A stretch of 64,000 nucleotides of DNA from an uncultured Lachnospiraceae bacterium (GCA_910587045.1 CAJULG010000002.1:62001-126000); one strand, 5' to 3'. Positions 51,252 through 60,232 are shown, numbered from the stretch's first letter. Notes: generated by a model from the sequence alone, not told the origin. Program-made: numbers and translations.

Positions 51252-52844
51252 TTGCGGTATATCTTAAATCGGGAGGAAATGCAGACGGTGGATGCCTATA
51301 CGATAGAGGAGCTGGGAATTCCCTCCATGGTACTAATGGAACGGGCGGCAATGGCGGTTGCCGACCGGCTGTTTCACTATATGGCGGACCGGGTGGCAAC
51401 GGATCCCGTCCGTGTTCTGGTCGTAACGGAATGTGGGAATAATGGAGGAGATGCCCTGGCAGTGGCCCGGATACTGCAGGAAGCGGGCTGGCAGACAGAT
51501 ATTTTTCAGATTGGCGGTATTCAGAAGGAATCGGAACAGTACCGGCAGCAAAAGAAGATATTAGAGCGACTGGGCATTCCGGTTCACACGGAAATCCCGG
51601 ACGAAGCGATGGGGAGCTGGGAGCAGGCACATTATGATATTATTCTGGACGGTATCTTTGGTGTAGGTCTCCACCGGGACATTCAGGAGCCGCAGCGTAA
51701 GGTGATCGAATACCTGAATCAGCTCACAGGCTATAAATGTGCCATCGATATGCCATCGGGCATTGACAGTACGGATGGCCGGCTGCTGGGGATCGGATTT
51801 CGTGCAGATCTTACCGTGACCTTTGGCTGTGAAAAGACCGGTCAGCTCATCGGAGCAGGACCGGAATATTGCGGAAGAGTGATCATTGCGGATATCGGTT
51901 TCCCGAAGCAGGCGCTGGCACAGGTAACGCCCGGCTGCTATTGCTATGAGCGTAAGGATCTGAAACGACTTCCGGTCAGAAATATAACAGGGAACAAGGG
52001 AACCTTTGGACGGGTGACAGTAATTGCAGGGAGTGCAGAGGTCTGTGGTGCGGCAGTATTATGTGCCGGAGCTGCTTACCGGACCGGCTGCGGTCTGGTA
52101 GAGGTGATAACGCATGAGAATAACAGAGAGGCAGTGAACCAGCTGCTGCCGGAAGCACTGCTCCATGTGTATTCCACGAGAGAGGAAGCAGAGCAGGCAG
52201 TACAGCAGTCGGCAGACCGGGCAGACATTATGGTAGTCGGACCGGGGATCGGAACAGATGAGATCGGACAGGCCTTAACTGCAAAGGCACTTGCCGCCGC
52301 CTGTCCTCTGATCGTGGATGCGGATGCCATTACCATTCTTTCCCGGCAGGAGGCCTGGTGGAAGCAAAGACATACGACAATACCGGCAGGCACAGAAGCG
52401 ACAGGGAAGGAGGATCTGCACCTGATCATAACACCTCATATGAAGGAAATGGAACGGATCAGTCGGATTCCTATGAAACAATTAAAGCAGGATCCCTGGG
52501 GGAGCGCCAGGAGCCTTGCTCAGACCGGCGCAGTCTGTGTATTGAAGGATGCAAGAACCGTAGTAGCCCTGCCGGGAGAGCAGGCCTGTTATATGAATCG
52601 TTCCGGAAATGATGGAATGGCGGTCGGCGGTTCGGGAGATGTGCTGGCAGGCATCCTGGCGGCCCTGGCAGCCCAGGGACTGCCTCTGGGTGAAACGGCA
52701 AGACTGGGTGTGTATCTGCATGGACTGGCAGGAGACCGGGCAGCAGAGCAAAACGGACATTACGGGATGCTGGCAGGTGATATTATAGAAGGAGTCGTAT
52801 ATATTTTAAAGGAATATGATAAGCACAGCAGGGAAGTGCAGTAA
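51252..52844 (+). CDS. nnr: Bifunctional NAD(P)H-hydrate epimerase/dehydratase
   Basis: A 530-residue repair enzyme. The N-terminal YjeF_N epimerase (about 1-215) has ECGNNGGDALAVARIL, and the C-terminal ADP/ATP-dependent dehydratase (about 225-530) has NRSGNDGMAVGGSGDVLAG. It restores damaged hydrated NAD(P)H. The start is probably TTG at 51252: GGAGGT is 7 bases upstream and the product then begins RYILNREEMQTVD, like its relatives. The in-frame ATGs at 51198 and 51231 overlap the promoter or lie too close to a poor ribosome site. It leads the operon with alr, a common clostridial arrangement. Confidence 0.93.
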   Translation: MRYILNREEMQTVDAYTIEELGIPSMVLMERAAMAVADRLFHYMADRVATDPVRVLVVTECGNNGGDALAVARILQEAGWQTDIFQIGGIQKESEQYRQQKKILERLGIPVHTEIPDEAMGSWEQAHYDIILDGIFGVGLHRDIQEPQRKVIEYLNQLTGYKCAIDMPSGIDSTDGRLLGIGFRADLTVTFGCEKTGQLIGAGPEYCGRVIIADIGFPKQALAQVTPGCYCYERKDLKRLPVRNITGNKGTFGRVTVIAGSAEVCGAAVLCAGAAYRTGCGLVEVITHENNREAVNQLLPEALLHVYSTREEAEQAVQQSADRADIMVVGPGIGTDEIGQALTAKALAAACPLIVDADAITILSRQEAWWKQRHTTIPAGTEATGKEDLHLIITPHMKEMERISRIPMKQLKQDPWGSARSLAQTGAVCVLKDARTVVALPGEQACYMNRSGNDGMAVGGSGDVLAGILAALAAQGLPLGETARLGVYLHGLAGDRAAEQNGHYGMLAGDIIEGVVYILKEYDKHSREVQ

Positions 52845-52859
52845 TTCAGGAGGACAGAG

Positions 52860-54050
52860 ATGAAAAATTACAGTGCCTATGCGGAGGTGGACTTAGATGC
52901 CATCCGGCATAATATAATAGAAATGAAACAGCATACCCGTCCTGCTGTTAAGATGATGGCAGTCGTTAAAGCAGATGCCTATGGACATGGAGCAGCAGCA
53001 GTTTCAGAGGCGTTAGAGGATATGGTCGATTATTTTGCTGTGGCCCATGGCGCAGAAGCATTGGAGCTGCGTCGCTGTGGCGTGGATAAACCGATTCTGA
53101 TCCTGGGCTATAGTGATCCGGAGGAGTATCCTGCCCTGCTGGAAAATCAGATTACACTTACCGTGTTTCGACTGGAGGATGGAAAGAAGCTGTCTCAGAT
53201 TGCAGAAAGGCTGGGTCAGCATGCGAGAATACACATTAAGATAGATACGGGAATGAACCGCATCGGTTTTCCCTGCAGTTTGCAGACTGTTCCGGTGATT
53301 CAGGCGCTTCTGGCACTGCCGGGCGTGGAAACAGAGGGAATCTTTACTCATTTTGCCAGGGCGGATGAAGCGGATAAGACCGCTATGGAACAGCAGCTTC
53401 AGCGATTTCAGTGCCTGCTGAATGCACTGCAGGAGAACGGGATTACGATCCCCCTCTGCCATGCCGCCAACAGTGCGGCGATCATGGAAGCCGGTGATCT
53501 GGGACTGAATATGGTACGTTCCGGTATCAGTACCTATGGTCTTTATCCTTCCAGGGAAGTGGATCCATCCCGTACGGATCTGATTCCTGCAATGTCGCTT
53601 CGGAGCCGGATCGTTCATTTGAAAACAGTGCCGGAAGGAGAGGGGATCAGTTACGGATGGACCTATGTGACAGAACGGGAGACAAGGATCGCAACGATAC
53701 CGGTGGGTTATGCGGACGGTTATAAGCGGGCGCTGTCCGGTCATGCAAAGGTATTGATCCATGGCAGACCGGCACCGGTGGTCGGCAGAATCTGTATGGA
53801 TCAGTTTATGGTAGATGTCACTCAGATACCGGATGTAAAACTCGGGGATACAGTAACGCTGTTCGGAAGGGACGGAGATGCATGGCTGCCGGTAGAAGCG
53901 CTTGCAGATGCCGGTGCCAGCTTCAATTATGAGTTTGTCTGCGGTCTGACCAGACGGATCCCGCGGGTCTATATCCGGAATGGACAGGAGGCAGGCGTGC
54001 TGGATTACCTTGCAGACGGGATGTACTATAAAAACAAAAGGCAATCATAA
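52860..54050 (+). CDS. alr: Alanine racemase
   Basis: A 396-residue PLP enzyme that interconverts L- and D-alanine for peptidoglycan. The Schiff-base lysine is Lys37 in MMAVVKADAYGHG, and the second catalytic base (Tyr) is in GISYGWTYV. DTGMNRIGF and the C-terminal CMDQFMVDVTQIP are conserved. The start ATG has AGGAGG upstream and lies 15 bases after nnr. mazF follows after 68 bases, the position normally occupied by a mazE antitoxin gene in Bacillus-type loci. Confidence 0.97.
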   Translation: MKNYSAYAEVDLDAIRHNIIEMKQHTRPAVKMMAVVKADAYGHGAAAVSEALEDMVDYFAVAHGAEALELRRCGVDKPILILGYSDPEEYPALLENQITLTVFRLEDGKKLSQIAERLGQHARIHIKIDTGMNRIGFPCSLQTVPVIQALLALPGVETEGIFTHFARADEADKTAMEQQLQRFQCLLNALQENGITIPLCHAANSAAIMEAGDLGLNMVRSGISTYGLYPSREVDPSRTDLIPAMSLRSRIVHLKTVPEGEGISYGWTYVTERETRIATIPVGYADGYKRALSGHAKVLIHGRPAPVVGRICMDQFMVDVTQIPDVKLGDTVTLFGRDGDAWLPVEALADAGASFNYEFVCGLTRRIPRVYIRNGQEAGVLDYLADGMYYKNKRQS

Positions 54051-54062
54051 GTTATTTTGAAT

Positions 54063-54111
54063 ACTCCGGATAAGATTGGAAATACTCTAACCAATATGAG
54101 AAGTCTGGAGT
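54063..54111 (+). promoter_or_regulatory. Hairpin that covers the mazF ribosome site
   Basis: ACTCCGGA (54063-54070) pairs with TCTGGAGT (54104-54111) with one G-T pair, and ATTGG (54075-54079) pairs with CCAAT (54091-54095). The ribosome site GGAG (54107-54110), 8 bases before the mazF ATG, lies wholly in the 3' arm, paired with CTCC. Translation of mazF should therefore be restrained while the hairpin is formed. Confidence 0.65.
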
Positions 54112-54118
54112 GTGAAAT

Positions 54119-54463
54119 ATGATAATTAAACGTGGTGATATCTATTATGCAGATTTAAGACCGGTAGTCGGTTCTGAGCAGGGCGGTGTCCGTCCGGTTC
54201 TGGTCATTCAGAATGAAGCGGGGAACCGTCACAGTTCTACTGTGATCGTAGCGGCGATCACCAGCAAGATGACCAAGGCAAAGCTGCCAACCCATATCGA
54301 ACTGGATTGCCGCCGCTGTGAGATCATTAAGGATTCCATCATTCTGCTGGAACAGATCCGTACCATTGATAAAAAGCGCCTGCGGGAAAAGGTGTGCCAC
54401 CTGGAAGGAGATATTATGGAACAGGTCAATTATGCCTTAAGGATCAGTCTGGAGCTTACATAA
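54119..54463 (+). CDS. mazF: MazF/PemK-type mRNA endoribonuclease, no antitoxin gene beside it
   Basis: A 114-residue toxin-family RNase of the MazF/NdoA type. The start MIIKRGDIYYADLRPVVGSE, RPVLVIQNEAGNRHS and the conserved IVAAITSK and IELD motifs are present, so the fold and the catalytic Arg and Thr are retained. NdoA-like members cleave mRNA at short motifs. In Bacillus-type loci a mazE-like gene lies between alr and mazF; here the gap is only 68 bases and holds no open frame, so the toxin is solitary. Its ribosome site is in a hairpin. The next gene begins 77 bases later. Confidence 0.93.
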   Translation: MIIKRGDIYYADLRPVVGSEQGGVRPVLVIQNEAGNRHSSTVIVAAITSKMTKAKLPTHIELDCRRCEIIKDSIILLEQIRTIDKKRLREKVCHLEGDIMEQVNYALRISLELT

Positions 54464-54539
54464 GGAATTGACGAATGTATCACTTTCGTGCTATAACGAT
54501 AAAATAGAATATTGTTTATTGATGAAAGGAGAACAAGAG

Positions 54540-55403
54540 ATGACCAAAGCTGGTCCCAGTCGCTTGTTCCGTATATTTTCACGGAACAAGGCAAGCTATG
54601 AAGAACAGGTAGAAGAAGAAATAAAATCCATGGTAACAGAAGGACACGAACAGGGTGTGATTCTGGAGGATGAAGCGGAGATGATCAACAACATCTTCGA
54701 GTTCGGGGATAAGGAGGCCCGGGATGTTATGAGTCCCCGCCAGAAGATCGAAGGGATCGATGCATCCTTAAGTCTGGAGGAGGCAATGAACATTATGCTG
54801 GAGCAGGGTTTTTCCCGGTATCCGTTGTACCAGGAGGATCTGGATAATATCATCGGTGTACTGCATTTAAAGGATGCCATGCGGTATTACATGCGGAATA
54901 AGGAAGTACCGCTTGCGGATATTGCAAGAGAACCCTTTTTTGTACATCCGACCCAGAATATACAGAAGCTGCTCAATGACATGCAGCAAAAGAAGATACA
55001 TATGGCAATCGTGGTGGACGAGTACGGGCAGACGGAAGGCATTGTTGCTATGGAGGATATATTAGAAGAGATCGTAGGAAATATCCTGGATGAATATGAT
55101 GAAGAGGAGCATGATATTATCCGCCTCGGACAGGAAAACAGTTATCTGATGCGTGGTATGGCACGATTGGAAGAGATTGCGGCATTGCTGGATATTGAAT
55201 TTCCGGATGAGGATATTGATACGCTGAACGGATTTTTGCTGTATGAAATGGGACGTCTTCCACTGGAGGATGAGGAAGTCAATATTGTATATCAGGGATA
55301 TTCCTTCCGTTCCATTGATATTCATGATAAAATGATCGCCCAGGTAAAGGTGGAACAGGTAAGAGAAGCACCGGATTCCATAGAGGACGAGGAACATAAT
55401 TAA
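54540..55403 (+). CDS. CBS-pair/CorC_HlyC domain protein (hemolysin C-like)
   Basis: A 287-residue soluble protein. It starts with a short charged region (to about residue 60), followed by a CBS pair (ARDVMSPRQKIEGIDASLSL ... IVVDEYGQTEGIVAMEDILE, about 70-195) and a C-terminal CorC_HlyC domain (about 205-275). The DUF21 membrane part is missing, so it is the short, soluble form like CorC/TlyC; such proteins are tied to Mg/Co transport or ribosome work, with no firm function. The ATG at 54540 fits GGAG 8 bases before; the ATG at 54468 lacks support. Confidence 0.9.
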   Translation: MTKAGPSRLFRIFSRNKASYEEQVEEEIKSMVTEGHEQGVILEDEAEMINNIFEFGDKEARDVMSPRQKIEGIDASLSLEEAMNIMLEQGFSRYPLYQEDLDNIIGVLHLKDAMRYYMRNKEVPLADIAREPFFVHPTQNIQKLLNDMQQKKIHMAIVVDEYGQTEGIVAMEDILEEIVGNILDEYDEEEHDIIRLGQENSYLMRGMARLEEIAALLDIEFPDEDIDTLNGFLLYEMGRLPLEDEEVNIVYQGYSFRSIDIHDKMIAQVKVEQVREAPDSIEDEEHN

Positions 55404-55430
55404 TACGGATCGTAGACAGAGGCAGTACAA

Positions 55431-56369
55431 ATGGATATAAGGGTAGTAATTAACACGATGATAGAGCTGTTCCTGCAGCTGGTGCTTGGATATGGACTTG
55501 CCAGGCTTGGCATGATAGATGAAGAGATGAACCAGAAGCTGTCCGCTTTGGTGGTGAAGGTATCCATGCCGGCACTGATCGTTGCTTCCGTGGCAGATAA
55601 GATCGGCAAAGGCAGTCTTACGGAGGTTCTTGGTTTTCTGCTTTGGGGATTTCTGTTTTACGGAGCAATGATCGGGCTTGCCTGGCTGATCACCAGAGCC
55701 ATGGGAACTCCTGTGGGACAGAGAGGAACCTATCAGTTTATGTTGATCTTCAGTAATTGCACCTTTATGGGATATCCGGTCATGGAAGCAATCTTTGGTA
55801 CTGAAGCGATCTTTTTGAATTCTATATTTAATCTGCCATTTAATCTGATCGCATTTTCCTACGGCATTCTGTTGATTTCCAGGGACGGGGAACAGAAAGC
55901 AGGATTTGAGGCAAAGAAACTGCTGAATCCGGGAATTGTGGCTGCTATACTTGCACTATTGATCTTTGGCCTGTCGATACCGCTTCCCCGGGTGCTGAGC
56001 CAGACTCTGGCTTCTGTGGGAAATCTGACGACGCCACTCTCCATGCTGGTGTTAGGGGCGGCCCTGGCAGCAGTGCCATTGAAAGAAGTCTTCCGTGAAG
56101 GACGGATATACCTGATGACAGGATTTCGTCTGGTGCTGCTTCCGATCCTTACATTTCTTTTCATGCGTCTGGTCACAGATCAGGCCATGCTGATCGGGAT
56201 TGCAGTCATGACAGCCGCCATGCCGGTAGCTTCGGTATCCGTCATGCTGAGTAATCAGTATCGTGGCAATACCAGGCTGGCGTCCATTGGCGTATTCATT
56301 TCCACGGTATGCTCTGTGATTACGATACCTTTGGTTGCATTCCTGTATGAGAGACTGATGAAGCTGTAG
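55431..56369 (+). CDS. AEC-family transporter
   Basis: A 312-residue membrane protein with about ten helices and the AEC (auxin efflux carrier) pattern: a first block IELFLQLVLGYGLARLGMID, and a middle NCTFMGYPVMEAIFG with conserved Asn and Pro. Bacterial members often carry malate or other organic anions. The ribosome site is weak (AGAGGCAG). It follows the CBS protein by 27 bases in the same direction and may be in the same transcript. The substrate is not evident. Confidence 0.88.
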   Translation: MDIRVVINTMIELFLQLVLGYGLARLGMIDEEMNQKLSALVVKVSMPALIVASVADKIGKGSLTEVLGFLLWGFLFYGAMIGLAWLITRAMGTPVGQRGTYQFMLIFSNCTFMGYPVMEAIFGTEAIFLNSIFNLPFNLIAFSYGILLISRDGEQKAGFEAKKLLNPGIVAAILALLIFGLSIPLPRVLSQTLASVGNLTTPLSMLVLGAALAAVPLKEVFREGRIYLMTGFRLVLLPILTFLFMRLVTDQAMLIGIAVMTAAMPVASVSVMLSNQYRGNTRLASIGVFISTVCSVITIPLVAFLYERLMKL

Positions 56370-56486
56370 CATCCCGGCTTTACAGATGAAAAAAAGAGTG
56401 ATACACTATTATAGATTTATCAGGCCATTATTGATAACAAAAGAAAGAAAATAAAACAAATAGGGAAAAGAAGAGGAGAGAACGGC

Positions 56487-57215
56487 ATGTCAGGACATTC
56501 GAAATTTGCCAATATTAAACATAAGAAGGAAAAAAATGATGCTGCAAAGGGTAAGATTTTTACAATTATCGGTAAGGAGATTGCAGTGGCAGTAAAGGAA
56601 GGCGGACCGAATCCGGACAATAACAGTAAACTGCGGGATGTGATCGCAAAGGCCAAGGCAAACAATGTACCGAACGATACCATTGAGCGCGGGATTAAGA
56701 AGGCGGCGGGCAGTACAGAAGCTGTGAATTATGTACCGATTACATACGAAGGATATGGGCCGAACGGTACTGCGATCATCGTGGATACGTTAACAGATAA
56801 CAAGAACCGTACCGCTTCCAATGTCAGGAATGCATTTACCAAGGGTGGAGGCAATGTAGGAACCACCGGCTGTGTATCCTTCATGTTCGACCAGAAGGGA
56901 CAGATCATCATTGATAAGGAAGAATGCAGTCTGGATGCGGATGATCTGATGATGACAGCATTAGATGCGGGTGCAGAAGACTTTTCCGAAGAGGAGGACA
57001 GCTATGAGATCATAACCGCTCCGGAAGATTTCAGTAGTGTGAGAGAGGCGTTAGAAACAGCGAATATAGCAATGGCTTCTGCAGAAGTCACCATGATCCC
57101 TCAGAACTGGGTGGAATTAAGCAGTGAAGAGGATATTAAGAAGATGAACCGGATTCTGGATTTATTGGACGAGGATGATGATGTCCAGGCTGTTTATCAC
57201 AACTGGGACGAGTAA
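56487..57215 (+). CDS. yebC: YebC/PmpR-family protein
   Basis: A 242-residue protein with the full YebC start SGHSKFANIKHKKEKNDAAK, then GKIFTIIGKEIAVAVKEGG, and YEGYGPNGTAIIVDTLTDN. YebC/TACO1 proteins act in transcription control or translation of proline-rich stretches. The length is typical. GGAGAGAACGGC precedes the ATG. Small gene 57235-57435 follows 19 bases later. Confidence 0.96.
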   Translation: MSGHSKFANIKHKKEKNDAAKGKIFTIIGKEIAVAVKEGGPNPDNNSKLRDVIAKAKANNVPNDTIERGIKKAAGSTEAVNYVPITYEGYGPNGTAIIVDTLTDNKNRTASNVRNAFTKGGGNVGTTGCVSFMFDQKGQIIIDKEECSLDADDLMMTALDAGAEDFSEEEDSYEIITAPEDFSSVREALETANIAMASAEVTMIPQNWVELSSEEDIKKMNRILDLLDEDDDVQAVYHNWDE

Positions 57216-57234
57216 TGGAAGAAGTGAAGAACAG

Positions 57235-57435
57235 ATGCTGAGAGAAGTTATGCGGTTTGAGTGTCGTTTTACCTATCCAGCAATTCAACGTAAATTAAAA
57301 AAAATTACGGGTGAAGAGGATTGGATGGGCTTTTATACAGATAACAGCGACCCGATCCAGAGCTTTTATGAGTATGTGAGAGTTGGGTTAATCGAGAAGG
57401 ACGGGGATGAAGTCGTGATCTATATGGACTTGTAG
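57235..57435 (+). CDS. Small protein between yebC and ychF, unknown
   Basis: About 66 residues (or 61 from ATG 57250) of mixed charge, with LREVMRFECRFTYPAIQRKL and ending VGLIEKDGDEVVIYMDL. The open frame extends upstream into yebC, but the ATG at 57235 lies after the yebC stop. The ribosome site is modest. No family is recognised. It sits tightly between yebC and ychF in the same direction, which supports that it is translated. Confidence 0.6.
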   Translation: MLREVMRFECRFTYPAIQRKLKKITGEEDWMGFYTDNSDPIQSFYEYVRVGLIEKDGDEVVIYMDL

Positions 57436-57466
57436 AACCAGGAGAACAAAGGAGATTCGTTAAATT

Positions 57467-58564
57467 ATGAAATTGGGAATTGTGGGACTTCCGAATGTAG
57501 GGAAGAGTACATTGTTTAACTCATTGACCAAAGCGGGCGCAGAGAGTGCGAATTATCCGTTTTGTACCATTGATCCAAACGTGGGTATTGTAGCAGTCCC
57601 GGATGAGCGTCTGACGAAGCTGACAGAGTTATATCATTCAGCAAAGACAACCCCTGCAGTGATTGAATTTGTAGATATTGCAGGACTGGTAAAGGGAGCA
57701 TCAAAGGGGGAAGGTCTGGGAAACCAGTTTCTTGCAAATATTCGTGAGGTAGATGCTATCGTTCATGTAGTGCGCTGCTTTGAGGATGCCAATGTGATCC
57801 ATGTAGATGGAAGTGTAGATCCTCTGCGGGATATCGAGACTATTAATTTTGAACTGATCTTTTCTGATATCGAGGTGTTGGAACGCCGGATTGCCAAGAC
57901 GACACGAGGAGCAAAGAATGATAAGGCACTGGCAAAGGAACTGGATTTACAAAACCGGATGAAAGCCCACCTGGAAGCAGGGAATCTGGCGAAGACCTTT
58001 GAAACTGCAGACGAGGATGAGCAGGTGTGGAGAAAAGAATATAATCTGCTGACAGACAAGCCGGTTATATTTGCAGCAAATGTCAGCGAAGATGATCTGG
58101 CGGAGGATGGTGCCGGGAATGCATATGTAGCAGCAGTCCGGGATTATGCCGGAACGTCAGATTGTGAGGTGTTTGTGGTCTGTGCAGAAATTGAGGCAGA
58201 GATTTCAGAATTAGAAGAAGAGGAACGAAAAGAATTTCTGGATGATCTCGGACTTTCGGAATCCGGTCTGGAAAAGCTGATCCGTGCAAGCTATTCTTTG
58301 CTGGGACTGATCAGTTATCTGACAGCGGGAGAGACGGAAACGAGAGCCTGGACGATTACCAGGGGCACCAAGGCACCTCAGGCGGCCGGAAAGATTCATT
58401 CCGATTTTGAACGGGGCTTTATCCGGGCGGAGATCGTACGGTATGAGGATCTGATTTCGTTAGGAAGTCTGAATGCAGCCAAGGAAAAGGGACTGCTCCG
58501 TTCGGAGGGGAAGGAATATGTCGTACAGGATGGCGACGTTATTTTGTTTAAATTCAATGTATAG
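57467..58564 (+). CDS. ychF: Ribosome-binding ATPase YchF (OLA1 type)
   Basis: A 365-residue Obg-related P-loop protein. G1 is GLPNVGKST (residues about 6-14), G3 DIAGLVKGASKGEGLGNQ, and the NVSEDDL block fits the G4 region in which YchF differs from GTP-binding relatives (it prefers ATP). A coiled coil in the middle and a C-terminal TGS domain (RAWTITRGTKAPQAAGKIHS ... VQDGDVILFKFNV) are present. It binds ribosomes and is near universal. AAGGAG precedes the ATG. Confidence 0.97.
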   Translation: MKLGIVGLPNVGKSTLFNSLTKAGAESANYPFCTIDPNVGIVAVPDERLTKLTELYHSAKTTPAVIEFVDIAGLVKGASKGEGLGNQFLANIREVDAIVHVVRCFEDANVIHVDGSVDPLRDIETINFELIFSDIEVLERRIAKTTRGAKNDKALAKELDLQNRMKAHLEAGNLAKTFETADEDEQVWRKEYNLLTDKPVIFAANVSEDDLAEDGAGNAYVAAVRDYAGTSDCEVFVVCAEIEAEISELEEEERKEFLDDLGLSESGLEKLIRASYSLLGLISYLTAGETETRAWTITRGTKAPQAAGKIHSDFERGFIRAEIVRYEDLISLGSLNAAKEKGLLRSEGKEYVVQDGDVILFKFNV

Positions 58565-58594
58565 ACATCAGATTGAGAAATGGTGAGGTAAGAT

Positions 58595-59545
58595 ATGTAC
58601 GATATCAGTTTTCCGAATTTAGGACTGTATCTGAAGAATATACCGGATGGCTTTACCATCTTCGGTATGGAAGTAAAGCTGTATGGCATTGTAATTGCAT
58701 TCGGATTCCTGCTGGCATACTGGATCGCAACAAGAGATGCGAAGCGGACAGGACAGGATCCGGAGCTTTATCTGGATTATCTGTTGTGCATGATCGTTCC
58801 GGCGATACTTTGCGCCAGGATTTATTACATCGTGTTTAGCTGGGATTACTATTTTGTCCCGGGTGCAGGGGTTGGAGAGACCATTCTCCGGTTGATCAAT
58901 ATTCGGGAAGGCGGTCTGGCGATCTATGGCGGAATCATTGGCGGTGCCATTGTCTGTGTGCTGTTTGCCCGGAAACGAAAGGTGTCGGTGCTGACGATGA
59001 CGGATACGATCCTGCTCGGAGTGCCACTGGCCCAGGCCATTGGACGTCTGGGGAACTTCTTTAACCGCGAGGCCTTTGGTGACTATACGAACTCCCTGCT
59101 GGCCATGGCAATTCCACTGGAATATTATGAGAAAAAGGGGACGCTGTTTGCATTTCGGTTCGAGGGAATCATTACGGCCGAGATGATGACGAATGTAGTA
59201 GATGGCTGCATTCGGGTACATCCTACCTTTTTGTATGAGGCACTTTGGAATATTGCGTTGTTTGCGTTTCTGATGTTCTGGCGGAAACGGAAGAAGTTCG
59301 ATGGAGAAATTCTGGCACTTTACCTGGGCGGTTACGGACTGGGTCGGTTCTGGATCGAAGGTCTGCGGACAGATCCATTACTGATCGGACAGACGAATCT
59401 TCGGGTTTCCCAGTTGCTGGCTATCTGTCTTGTAGCAGCATCCGTAGTATTTTACCTGTTACGACTGCGTCAGTATCGCAGGCAGTCCGTGGAGACAGGT
59501 GGAGAAACACAAGATGTAGTGGAACAGGAATCATCTGATAACTAA
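58595..59545 (+). CDS. lgt: Prolipoprotein diacylglyceryl transferase
   Basis: A 316-residue membrane enzyme that attaches diacylglycerol to the lipobox cysteine. The family signature GRLGNFFNREAFG (about residues 150-162) is complete, with HPTFLYEALWNIALF and YGLGRFWIEGLRTD near the end. About seven helices are seen, and the C-terminal tail (about 290-316) is polar. It would modify lipoproteins such as the one at 4194. GAGGTAAG precedes the ATG. A strong terminator follows. Confidence 0.96.
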   Translation: MYDISFPNLGLYLKNIPDGFTIFGMEVKLYGIVIAFGFLLAYWIATRDAKRTGQDPELYLDYLLCMIVPAILCARIYYIVFSWDYYFVPGAGVGETILRLINIREGGLAIYGGIIGGAIVCVLFARKRKVSVLTMTDTILLGVPLAQAIGRLGNFFNREAFGDYTNSLLAMAIPLEYYEKKGTLFAFRFEGIITAEMMTNVVDGCIRVHPTFLYEALWNIALFAFLMFWRKRKKFDGEILALYLGGYGLGRFWIEGLRTDPLLIGQTNLRVSQLLAICLVAASVVFYLLRLRQYRRQSVETGGETQDVVEQESSDN

Positions 59546-59562
59546 ATATAGTTATTTTAACG

Positions 59563-59591
59563 AAAGAACCGATTTTATCGGTTCTTTTTTT
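59563..59591 (+). terminator. Terminator after lgt
   Basis: AAAGAACCGAT and ATCGGTTCTTT form a perfect 11-bp stem with a TTT loop, followed by a seven-T run. It separates lgt from the division cluster. Confidence 0.92.
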
Positions 59592-59669
59592 AGTGTTTTT
59601 GCACAAATTTTCGACAAAATCTTTAGGCAGTTTAACACGAAGAAATTCCCAAAATGCGTGTTTCAGCAC

Positions 59670-59742
59670 TTGAAATCTAAATACAAATCATATAAAATAG
59701 ACAATGAAGTGGAGAAAAGTGGTAGTTTGTGGTACAAAGTGG
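59670..59742 (+). promoter_or_regulatory. mraZ promoter with four 10-bp-phased MraZ-type boxes
   Basis: TTGAAA (59670-59675), 17 bases and TAAAAT (59693-59698) form the promoter. Directly after it come four GTGG boxes at exact 10-base steps: AAGTGG at 59707, AAGTGG at 59717, TTGTGG at 59727 and AAGTGG at 59737. MraZ binds repeated boxes of this kind (TGGGN in E. coli, AAAGTG[GT] in Mycoplasma, from memory). The boxes cover the transcription start, so autorepression is likely. Further copies lie at 59751 (inverted) and 59768. Confidence 0.8.
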
Positions 59743-59776
59743 AGCAATGACCACTTGGATGGAGGGAAAGTGGAGT

Positions 59777-60223
59777 ATGTCCGGCGGATTAAAGGGACAA
59801 TTTAATCACAGTGTTGACGCCAAGGGCAGACTGATCATCCCTACAAAGCTTCGGGACAAGCTTGGAGATACCTTTGTTGTGACGAAAGGTCTGGATGGAT
59901 GCTTATATGGCTATCCGGATGCAGAATGGGAAGCGTTTGAAGAAAAGATCAAACAGTTGCCGATGCAGAACAAGAAGGCGAGAGCTACAAAGAGTTTTTT
60001 TATCTCGAGCGCAGTTGACTGTGAACTGGATTCTCAGGGAAGAATACTTCTTCCCCAGACATTACGGGAGTTTGCAGGCATTACAAAAGAAGTAGCCATT
60101 GTGGGTAATATTGAGCGAATCGAAATCTGGGATATTACAAAGTGGAATGAGCGAAATGATGAAATCGCTGAGAATATGGATGATATTGTAGAGGATTTGG
60201 GAGAGCTTGGAATCATATTCTAG
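59777..60223 (+). CDS. mraZ: Division/cell wall cluster regulator MraZ
   Basis: A 148-residue DNA-binding protein with two SpoVT-AbrB-like units: FNHSVDAKGRLIIPTKLRDK (first) and VDCELDSQGRILLPQTLREF (second). The DAKGR and DSQGR motifs are the MraZ signatures. It represses its own operon in several bacteria. The ATG at 59777 is preferred: GGAGGG is 10 bases upstream, while the longer frame from 59729 would run through the operator boxes. It heads the dcw cluster. Confidence 0.95.
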   Translation: MSGGLKGQFNHSVDAKGRLIIPTKLRDKLGDTFVVTKGLDGCLYGYPDAEWEAFEEKIKQLPMQNKKARATKSFFISSAVDCELDSQGRILLPQTLREFAGITKEVAIVGNIERIEIWDITKWNERNDEIAENMDDIVEDLGELGIIF

Positions 60224-60232
60224 GAGGCTGGT

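Noticed and set aside
53013..54044. A 343-residue minus-strand open frame.
   Set aside because: Antisense to alr, whose catalytic motifs are complete; shadow frame.
54051..54118. A mazE antitoxin gene hidden in the alr-mazF gap.
   Set aside because: Only 68 bases are available, with no open frame in any direction that could hold an antitoxin; the space is taken by a hairpin.
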